DNA of 7,547 nucleotides from Verrucomicrobiota bacterium (GTDB lineage Bacteria; Verrucomicrobiota; Verrucomicrobiia; Limisphaerales; UBA9464). Location: positions 1 through 7,547 of the forward strand of contig CANGMO010000100.1 of assembly GCA_947454295.1 (NCBI GenBank), given 5' to 3'. How positions within the stretch are numbered: position 1 is the first letter of the stretch; every line of letters begins with the position of its first letter. The notes beneath the pieces were generated by a model. It saw only the letters and a list, made by a program, of their open reading frames with translations. It searched no databases and was not told where the DNA came from. The translations under genes and the position numbers were made by a program. This document shows positions 1-6,200 of this stretch, piece after piece.

Positions 1-142
1 GGACTTCGGCAATATGAGCAGTCCGTTCGTCCTTTTCGTCCTGGAACGGGCGCTTGCGAGGGACTCACCGGGAGGCTGGTGGTGGATGTCCTCATTCGGC
101 GCCGGGTTCAGTTGCCACGGAGCACTCCTCAAAGTGGATTGA
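1..142 (+). CDS. Type III polyketide synthase (chalcone/stilbene synthase family), C-terminal fragment
   Basis: This is the 3' end of a gene that enters from the left, read with codons starting at base 2 and ending at TGA 140-142; 46 residues are visible. The opening DFGNMSSPFVLFVLERAL matches the C-terminal signature of chalcone synthase-like enzymes ('YGNMSS...VLFVLD'). In that family the Asn of GNMSS (bases 11-13 here) is the third catalytic residue beside Cys and His. SFGAGFS (bases 92-112) matches the 'GFGPG' loop that shapes the active site, and the end GALLKVD matches the family's terminal strand. The family condenses an acyl-CoA starter with malonyl-CoA units to give alkylresorcinols, alkylpyrones or similar products as a cytoplasmic homodimer. 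The methyltransferase starts 3 nt after the stop, so the two are probably translationally coupled. Starter unit and product cannot be told from this fragment; the Cys and His lie outside the window. Confidence 0.88.
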   Translation, partial: DFGNMSSPFVLFVLERALARDSPGGWWWMSSFGAGFSCHGALLKVD

Positions 143-145
143 GCC

Positions 146-865
146 ATGCGCCGAGTCGTTGAACCCGAACTCCTCGATGATCTTCCCCAGGACGATGTGT
201 TGGCGACGGGATCGCGGATCGACCTTCGGCTATTGAACGGAATCATGGGAAACGCCGGGATTCTATTCCGTGCCACCCGACAGTTGCTCGGGGAGGCGGC
301 GCTTGGCTCCGTGCGTCTCCGGGTGGTGGAATTGGGTGCGGGGGATGGAACATTGGCATTGCGATGGGCGCGCCGCGCGGCGGCAATGGGAGTGAGGGGT
401 GATCTCACGCTGATCGATCGGCACTGCCTCGTCTCGACAGAAACCCGGCAGGCGTTCGACGCGCTGCAATGGTCGGTCAAAGGTGTGGAATGCGACGCGT
501 TCGAGTGGCTGAACGGATCCCGAGCGAATTGCGATCTGCTGTTGGCCAATCTGTTCCTTCACCATTTTTCCGAACCAAAGCTGCGGACATTGCTCAAACT
601 GGCTGCACTGCGAACGCGGATGATGGTCGCCTGCGAACCCCGACGCTCCCCCTGGGCACTCGCGGCCGCCCGCTGGGTTGGCTTCCTGGGCTGCAACGCA
701 GTCACTCGGCATGACGCTGTAGTCAGCGTACGCGCCGGGTTCACCGGGAGCGATCTGAGCGCGCTCTGGCCCGAAGGAAACGGATGGAAGGTGGACGAAT
801 CCTCCGCCCGACTGTTCAGCCACTGCTTCGCCGCAACACGCCCCGAACCGAAAGGGTCCGATTGA
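146..865 (+). CDS. Class I SAM-dependent methyltransferase, polyketide-tailoring
   Basis: A 239-residue soluble protein with the Rossmann-like methyltransferase fold. Motif I is VVELGAGDG at residues 60-68, the SAM-binding glycine loop. The end of strand 2 carries an acidic residue (LTLID91) expected to contact the SAM ribose. D117 sits in the motif II region (ECDAF). LLLANLFLHHF at 131-141 is the strand-4/motif-IV-like segment often written 'D...ANLFLHHF' in methyltransferases acting on small molecules. A distinctive C-terminal part, TRHDAVVSVRAGF at about 187-199, probably belongs to the substrate pocket. The start at 146 gives a full-length domain and lies 3 nt after the synthase stop; no good Shine-Dalgarno is visible, which fits coupling. 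From position I infer it methylates the polyketide made by the upstream synthase or a later intermediate. Whether it is an O- or C-methyltransferase is not visible. It is not related to the membrane isoprenylcysteine-type methyltransferases found in other type III PKS clusters. Confidence 0.87.
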   Translation: MRRVVEPELLDDLPQDDVLATGSRIDLRLLNGIMGNAGILFRATRQLLGEAALGSVRLRVVELGAGDGTLALRWARRAAAMGVRGDLTLIDRHCLVSTETRQAFDALQWSVKGVECDAFEWLNGSRANCDLLLANLFLHHFSEPKLRTLLKLAALRTRMMVACEPRRSPWALAAARWVGFLGCNAVTRHDAVVSVRAGFTGSDLSALWPEGNGWKVDESSARLFSHCFAATRPEPKGSD

Positions 866-1011
866 AAGCGCGACCCTCCCCCGGCCGGAGCCGATGCGAA
901 ACGATTGCCGTCCGACTTCCTTCGTGGATCCAGATTCGAGTTTCCGTTGATGGGGAACCGAGGGCGAACTGCCGGCGGAAGCTTGGCTCGTCCCTGCGAA
1001 TCGCCGGTTGA
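866..1011 (+). other. 146-nt gap inside the polyketide operon, no gene recognised
   Basis: This spacer separates the methyltransferase stop from the first ATG of the oxidoreductase. I see no convincing coding sequence, T-tract terminator or recognisable promoter. TGA at 1009-1011 is in frame with, and directly abuts, the ATG at 1012, so the oxidoreductase cannot begin further upstream as written. The gap is large compared with the 3-nt spacing of the preceding pair. It may hold an internal promoter or simply be untranslated operon spacer. Confidence 0.5.
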
Positions 1012-2070
1012 ATGTTCCTTCCGATGCATCGTTCCGCTGAATCTGTCACCATCGTGGGAGGCGGACTGGCGGGCCTGACGCTGGGCATTGGATTGCGACA
1101 GCGCGGCGTTCCGGTCGTGGTGTGGGAGGCGGGCCACCTTCCGCGGCATCGGGTCTGTGGGGAGTTTATCAGCGGCACCGGTCAGAGGGCGCTCGATCGT
1201 CTGGGCCTGTTGGACCGATTCAGGGCAACGGGCGCGTGTTCTGCGGCTGCCAAGGTCACGTTTTTCACGGAGACCACGCGGATCGCCGCCCGCACCCTTC
1301 CCGAGCCCGCCCTCTGCATCTCCCGCCTGACCCTGGACGACTGGTTGGCGCAAGAGTTTCAGAAGCTCGGCGGCGAGCTGCGTTTTGGCGCCCGCTGGAC
1401 GGGCCCTTGCGGCGGGGGAGTTGTCCGTGCAAGTGGTCGGAGGGCTGCTCAGGAGGCTCGGGGTTGGCGGTTGTTCGGGTTGAAGGCGCATGCGCGCAAC
1501 GTGGAGTTGGAGGGCGATCTCGAGATGCATCTCCTGCCCTTGGGCTACGTCGGGTTGTGCCGATTGGCGGGCGGGGAGGTGAACGTTTGCGGATTGTTTC
1601 GCACCGACACCAAGCTTCCGAACCTTGCCCGCAATTGGCGCGGTTGGCTGGGTGGCCCAGAAGGGTCGATGCTTCGGTCGCGGCTGAAGGACGCCCGATT
1701 CGACGAAGGGTCCTTCTGCGCCGTCACCGCGCTGTCGCTTCGACCGATGTCCGCCACAGATCGCAGCGAATGTTGTGTGGGGGAGGCGTTGACGATGATT
1801 CCGCCAGTGACGGGAAACGGGATGTCGATGGCATTTGAATCGGCGGAACTGGCGATCGAACCGCTGGTTGGATTCAGTCGGGGTGATCTCAACTGGGAAG
1901 AGGCTCGAAGGACCATCGCCGCCTCCTGTGACCGTCGGTTTGCGGCGCGGTTGCGCCATGCGTCCTGGTTGCAATGGGGGCTATTTCATCCAATCGGGCG
2001 GGCGATTCTGGGTTCCTTGGTTGCGCGCTCGAATTCGTTTTGGGTTGGCGCGTTTCAGGCAACACGATGA
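1012..2070 (+). CDS. FAD-dependent oxidoreductase (geranylgeranyl reductase/UbiH-like superfamily)
   Basis: A 352-residue flavoprotein. The N-terminal dinucleotide fold shows VTIVGGGLAGLTLGIGL at residues 12-28 (GxGxxG type), and strand 2 ends in VVVWEAG with E39 placed to bind the FAD ribose. RHRVCGEFISG at 45-55 is the loop after strand 2 typical of the geranylgeranyl-reductase branch ('R..CGE..S'). The second FAD motif is CVGEALTMIPPVTGNGMSMAFESA at about 255-278, where GEA replaces the more usual GDA. Start: ATG 1012 directly follows an in-frame stop; ATG 1024 (M5) is in frame and equally possible because neither has a clear ribosome-binding site. The length is a little short for the superfamily, and the C-terminal part after residue 285 has no known motif. 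As third gene after a type III PKS and a methyltransferase, it probably hydroxylates, dehydrogenates or reduces the methylated polyketide. Reaction direction cannot be read from sequence. Confidence 0.86.
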   Translation: MFLPMHRSAESVTIVGGGLAGLTLGIGLRQRGVPVVVWEAGHLPRHRVCGEFISGTGQRALDRLGLLDRFRATGACSAAAKVTFFTETTRIAARTLPEPALCISRLTLDDWLAQEFQKLGGELRFGARWTGPCGGGVVRASGRRAAQEARGWRLFGLKAHARNVELEGDLEMHLLPLGYVGLCRLAGGEVNVCGLFRTDTKLPNLARNWRGWLGGPEGSMLRSRLKDARFDEGSFCAVTALSLRPMSATDRSECCVGEALTMIPPVTGNGMSMAFESAELAIEPLVGFSRGDLNWEEARRTIAASCDRRFAARLRHASWLQWGLFHPIGRAILGSLVARSNSFWVGAFQATR

Positions 2071-2086
2071 TTCCGAATCTCGTGTT
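2061..2086 (+). terminator. Hairpin across the oxidoreductase stop codon, candidate operon end
   Basis: AACACGA (2061-2067) pairs perfectly with TCGTGTT (2080-2086), and GATT (2069-2072) pairs with AATC (2076-2079) around a CCG loop. Only T2068 is bulged, giving an 11-bp stem. The TGA stop (2068-2070) lies inside the structure. There is no T-tract afterwards (CCCGGGGG follows), so it is not a classical intrinsic terminator. It may block 3' exonucleases or work with Rho. Confidence 0.45.
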
Positions 2087-2282
2087 CCCGGGGGTTGATT
2101 CCGCAGCTGAACGGCAGGGCTTCGATGGGTGATTCCTCCCGTTGAGCCCAGGTGTTGGGTGGTGCAGGGGGCAGTGCGTTCACCGGGGGGAAGACCCCAT
2201 GGCGGGAGCAGGTCAGAACCGGCAACTTATATGGTAAGATGGAGCCGTTCCATTCCCGCCTAGCCAGGCACTGAAAGAACCT
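2087..2282 (+). other. Intergenic region between the polyketide operon and the Trp-rich protein gene
   Basis: About 196 nt without a recognisable gene. It contains a short GGGG-AAGA-CCCC hairpin near 2187-2198. An AT-rich patch (CTTATATGGTAAGAT, 2226-2240) stands out from the GC-rich surroundings and is the best place for the promoter of the next gene. Confidence 0.5.
2226..2240 (+). promoter_or_regulatory. Possible -10 region for the Trp-rich secreted protein gene
   Basis: CTTATATGGTAAGAT is the only AT-rich stretch in the intergenic region, and TAAGAT (2235-2240) matches TATAAT at four of six positions. Transcription starting just after it would leave a leader of about 35 nt. I see no good TTGACA-like box 16-18 nt upstream, so the call is weak. 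Confidence 0.2.
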
Positions 2283-2813
2283 ATGAAGCAATTACTCAAG
2301 CCCGCTTTTCTCATCGCCCTCACGGCGGTTGCCACTGCGCAGCAGATCCAGCCGATCAGACCCCCGCAGCAAATCAATCCGCCTCCGCTCCAAAACCTCC
2401 GGCCGGTAAATCCTCCACTGAATCAGGTCCTTCCGGTCAATTCTGGAGTCGCCCCCGTTGGTGCCGTAAACCCGAATTTTCAGGGCAATCGACCCATGGC
2501 GCCATTCATCGCTCCAGGATCGTCTCCGGGGCCGGCGAACTTCAATCACGGATGGTGGACCAACACGACCCCAGGGTGGTGGACGAACGCAGGTCCCAGC
2601 TGGAATTATGTTCCGCCCAACTTTTGGGCCAATGTTCCCCCGCAATCCTGGGGCAACATTCCTCCCCGGTGGTGGACGAACACTCCTCCGCAATGGTGGC
2701 GCGGTGTCCCCAATGACTCCTTGCGCCACGCACCCAATGGGTATTGGACCAATGCACCCGTCGGCTGGACAAACTGGCCCCCGGGACAGGAGCACATCCT
2801 CGACGCGCAATGA
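2283..2813 (+). CDS. Secreted protein with tryptophan-rich octapeptide repeats, function unknown
   Basis: A 176-residue protein that I do not recognise. Residues 1-20 form a signal peptide (MKQLLKPAFLIALTAVATAQ, likely cut after an Ala near 17-19). Residues 21-89 are a flexible Pro/Asn/Gln-rich stretch with motifs such as PVNPP and LPVN. Residues 90-167 (bases 2550-2783) are ten tandem units of seven or eight residues with consensus x-x-W-T-N-x-P-P, for example GWWTNTTP, GWWTNAGP, NFWANVPP, QSWGNIPP, RWWTNTPP, QWWRGVPN and GYWTNAPV. Fourteen tryptophans fall in these 78 residues; the third and tenth units are one residue short. The tail GQEHILDAQ is ordinary. There is no cysteine, transmembrane helix or enzyme motif. 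The start has only a weak GAAAGAA ribosome-binding site. It is flanked by a possible promoter and a downstream hairpin, so it is probably monocistronic. Regular exposed aromatics suggest binding to polysaccharide or another surface polymer; this is inference only. Confidence 0.78.
   Translation: MKQLLKPAFLIALTAVATAQQIQPIRPPQQINPPPLQNLRPVNPPLNQVLPVNSGVAPVGAVNPNFQGNRPMAPFIAPGSSPGPANFNHGWWTNTTPGWWTNAGPSWNYVPPNFWANVPPQSWGNIPPRWWTNTPPQWWRGVPNDSLRHAPNGYWTNAPVGWTNWPPGQEHILDAQ
2550..2783 (+). repeat. Ten in-frame about-24-bp imperfect tandem repeats encoding W-rich octapeptides
   Basis: The repeats are clear at protein level (x-x-W-T-N-x-P-P) but strongly diverged in DNA. The best-conserved core is TGGTGGAC(C/G)AAC at the WWTN units. 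Unit length is 24 bp except for units three and ten, which are 21 bp. The degree of DNA divergence suggests an old array maintained by selection on the protein, unlike the fresh array in the large downstream gene. Confidence 0.75.
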
Positions 2814-2823
2814 GTTGGGACCA

Positions 2824-2850
2824 ACGTTGACCCTGCTGAAGGGTTGACGT
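2824..2850 (+). terminator. Hairpin 10 nt after the Trp-rich protein gene, candidate terminator
   Basis: ACGTTGACCCT (2824-2834) pairs with AGGGTTGACGT (2840-2850) around a GCTGA loop. All 11 positions pair, two of them as G-U. It is followed by GGTTTGG, only a very short T run. Position directly after the stop and stem strength favour a transcription terminator or 3' end stabiliser. Confidence 0.5.
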
Positions 2851-3286
2851 GGTTTGGCCAATCCGTTGAAGGATGGCTGTGGATTTCCCGGGTTCAATGA
2901 AGCGACGGAACCTGAGTATGGCTCCGGCCGCTGAGCCGTGAGCGCTTCGAGTGTACGGTTGAGTGCTCCAACGTTTGAGCCGTCCCGAGTGAGTTCGAAT
3001 GGACCTGATTCCGCGCTCCGGCTGGAGCAGACGAGTTGGAAGTCGGAGGTGGGCCCGGTCATCCCCGGGAATTGCGACGCGAAGGAGTGATGTCGTCCGG
3101 TCGCTCTATTCCTCAACTCCCGAGTTCGGCCGGTGCCGGTAGGGACGTTCAGGCACTTGTGACATTGTCTTCCAGAACCGCTCGTTCGGTGAAGTGAAGG
3201 CTCCTCGTGGCGCTGTTTCGGCTCTGCGTATCAGCGGGATGTCATCAAGATGATAATGGCCCCAAAGCTGCTGGGAATTCGCCAGA
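2851..3286 (+). other. Long intergenic region, no intact gene
   Basis: About 436 nt before the large surface protein gene. No open frame here looks like a real protein. It holds a small hairpin (GGCTC 2920-2924 with GAGCC 2933-2937, extended by A-T and a wobble pair). Around 2998-3120 one frame reads like a decayed C-terminal module of a verrucomicrobial exported protein (ALRLEQT...VIPGN, then a stop, then ALFLNS). A weak promoter-like TGATAAT lies at 3251-3257. Confidence 0.45.
3251..3257 (+). promoter_or_regulatory. Possible -10 box for the large repeat protein gene
   Basis: GATAAT (3252-3257) matches the TATAAT consensus at five of six positions and sits 29 nt before the start codon, which would leave a short leader. 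The sequence 17 nt upstream matches TTGACA poorly. It is offered as a candidate only. Confidence 0.2.
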
Positions 3287-6200
3287 ATGAAGAAATGGGT
3301 TCGTTTCCCAACCTTGGTGCTTTCGGCGCTGTTGCACCTCGCGCCCTTGATGCGCGTTGCCGTCGCCGAATCGGCCGTGGCGTCTTCGCCAATCCTGGCG
3401 GTCCTGCGGTGGTTTACCGGCGCCGTTGCTGTAGCCGGCGCGTTTCATGGCGTCTCCGGCGCGACCGGACTCACCATCACTCAGGGCGGTACCAGCGTCT
3501 CCTCGGTAACCGTCACCAACGGAGTTCAGGTGGTTGGATTCAGAATGAGCATTGTGAGTTCGATTCACGGTACTGCGGCCTCCTACACGTTCAAAAGCCT
3601 GCCCAGCGGGTTGGCGGGGAGTCTTCAAGGCGTGGTCACGGGAATTCCGACCCTCAGCGGGCACTTCACGGTCACCGTAACTGGATGGGCCAATTCAGGT
3701 GGCAAGGGCGACAACTACTCCACGACGTTTCCGGTCACGGTTTTGGACGCCGCCGCGTTGACCGCGCAGACGATCAGCTTTGGGGCGATCCCAGTGCAGA
3801 CGTTCGGAGATCCGCCCTTGAGCCTGAGTGCCACCGCGAGTTCGGGTCTGCCGGTAAGTTTCAGTGTGGTGAGTGGTCCGGGAACCGTGAACGGCAACAG
3901 CCTGAGCTTCAGTGGAGCCGGCACTGTGGTGGTCGCCGCGAACCAGGCAGGGAATGCGACCTTCTCCGCTGCTTCCACCGTGACGCAGTCGATCACGGTT
4001 CTGAAGGCGGCGCAGACCATCAGCTTTGGATCGATCCCGGCCCAGTTCGTCGGTGGAGCCCCGTTGACGCTGAGCGCCAGCGCCAGTTCCGGTCTGCCTG
4101 TGAGCTTCAGCGTGGTGAGCGGGCCGGCCATCCTGAACGGCAATAGTCTAAGCCTCATTGGAGCCGGTACGGTAGTGGTGGCCGCCAATCAATTGGGCGA
4201 CGCCAACTTCAATGGTGCCGTGGAAGTCATCCAATCGATCCAGGTGTCTGCGATCGGACAGACGATCCTCTTTGCAACCAATCCCGTTCGGACCTTTGGG
4301 GATGGGCCGGTGAGCCTGAGTGCCACCGCGAGTTCGGGTCTGCCGGTAAGTTTCAGTGTGGTGAGTGGTCCGGGAACCGTGAACGGCAACAGCCTGAGTT
4401 TCAGTGGAGCCGGCACCGTGGTGGTCGCCGCGAACCAGGCAGGGAATGCGACGTTCTCCGCTGCTCCCACCGTGACGCAGTCGATCACGGTTCTGAAGGC
4501 GGCGCAGACCATCAGCTTTGGAGCGATCTCGGCCCAGTCCGTTGGTGGAGCGCCGTTGACGCTGAGCGCCAGCGCGAGTTCGGGTCTGCCGGTGAGTTTC
4601 AGCGTGGTGAGTGGCCCAGCCACCTTGAACGGAAACAGCCTGAGCTTCACCGGAGCCGGCACGGTGGTGGTGGCCGCGAATCAGGCGGGTGATGCAAACT
4701 ACGATGCTGCAGCACCAGTGACCCAACCCATCCAAGTGTCCGCCACGGGGCAGACCGTCCTGTTTGCTGCAATCCCGACGCAGACCTTCGGAGGAGCGCC
4801 GTTGACGTTGAGCGCCACCTCCAGTTCGGGGCTGCCGGTAAATTTCAGTGTGGTGAGTGGTCCGGGAACCTTGAACGGCAACAGCCTGAGCTTGGGTGGA
4901 GCCGGGATCGTGGTGGTCGCGGCCAACCAAGCGGGCGATGCAATGTTCTCCGCCGCTCCGACCGTGACGCAGTCGATCACGGTTCTGAAGGCAGCACAGA
5001 TCATCAGCTTTGGGGCCATTCCGGCGCAGTCCATTGGTGGAGCGCCGTTGACGTTGAGTGCCAACGCAAGTTCGGGTCTACCGGTGAGTTTCAGCGTGGT
5101 GAGTGGCCCAGCGACATTGATTGGCAACAGCCTGAGTTTCACCGGAGCTGGAACGGTGGTGGTGGCTGCGAATCAGGTCGGTGACGCGAATTACAACGCC
5201 GCAAGCGAGATCAGCCAATCCATCCAGGTCTCCGCGACCGGGCAGACCATCCTGTTTGCCGCGATCCCGACGCAGACCTTTGGAGGGGTGCCGTTGACCT
5301 TGAGTGCCAGCGCTAGTTCAGGTCTGTCGGTAAGTTTCAGTCTGGTCAGTGGCCCGGCGACGTTGAACGGAAACAGCCTCATTTTCACCGGGGCTGGGAC
5401 GGTGATCGTCGCGGCCAATCAGGCGGGGAATGCAACCTTCTCCGCCGCTCCAACCGTGACGCAGTCGATCACGGTTCTGAAGGCAGCACAGACCATCAGC
5501 TTTGGAGCCATCCCGGCGCAGGCTGTCGGGGGGGCGCCGTTGAAGTTGAGTGCCAGCGCCAGTTCGGGTCTGCCGGTCAGCTTTAGTTTGGTGAGTGGCC
5601 CAGCCTCCTTGAACGGAAACAGCCTGAGCTTCAGTGGAGCGGGCACAGTGGTGGTGGCGGCCAATCAATCGGGCGATGCCAACTACCATGCTGCCGCGGA
5701 AGTCACGCAATCCATTCAAGTGTCGGCGACCGCGCAGACGATCCAATTTGCAGCCATCCCGGTGCAAACCTTAGGAGGCGCGCCACTAAACCTGAGCGCC
5801 AGCGCGAGTTCGGGTCTGGCGGTAAGTTTCAGTCTGGTCAGTGGCCCGGCGACGTTGAACGGAAACAGCCTCGTTTTCACCGGGTCTGGGACGGTGATCG
5901 TCGCGGCCAATCAGGCGGGGAATGCAACCTTCTCAGCCGCTCCAACCGTGACGCAGTCCATCACGGTTCTGAAGGCAGCGCAGACCATCAGCTTTGCCCC
6001 GTTCGATCCCGCCGGGTACCCGATTGGAAAGCCGGTTCTGCTGTCCGCCACGTCGAGTTCGGGACTTTCCGTGGAATTCTCGATCGTTTCGGGGCCTGGC
6101 GTGTTGATTCAAAACCAGCTGACGCCATCCGCCGCGGGGACGATCGTGATCTCCGCGACGCAACCGGGAAATGAGCAGTATGCTGCCGCCGCCCCCGTGC

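Noticed and set aside
54..236. 60-residue plus-strand open frame at the left edge
   Set aside because: It overlaps the PKS end and methyltransferase start in another frame and shows no motif.
784..1011. 75-residue open frame covering the operon gap
   Set aside because: It overlaps the methyltransferase end, is Arg/Pro-rich without a motif, and has no ribosome-binding site; looks like noise.
1122..1838. 238-residue plus-strand open frame inside the oxidoreductase
   Set aside because: Alternative frame of the flavoprotein gene, with low-complexity Arg/Gly/Pro composition and no domain.
559..1974. 471-residue open frame on the minus strand
   Set aside because: It is antisense to two well-supported genes, has no recognisable domain, and is Pro/Arg/Gln-rich as expected for a shadow frame in GC-rich DNA.
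2292..3116. 274-residue minus-strand open frame
   Set aside because: It mirrors the Trp-rich repeat gene, which has a signal peptide and regular repeats in the sense frame; the antisense product shows only the inverse of those repeats.
3250..4146. 298-residue plus-strand open frame overlapping the start of the large gene
   Set aside because: Shadow frame; its repeats are the DNA repeats of the real gene read out of frame, and it stops within the array.
4148..4930. Minus-strand open frames across the repeat array
   Set aside because: They recur with the 246-bp period because the sense repeats do; composition is His/Arg/Gly-rich with no signal peptide or domain.
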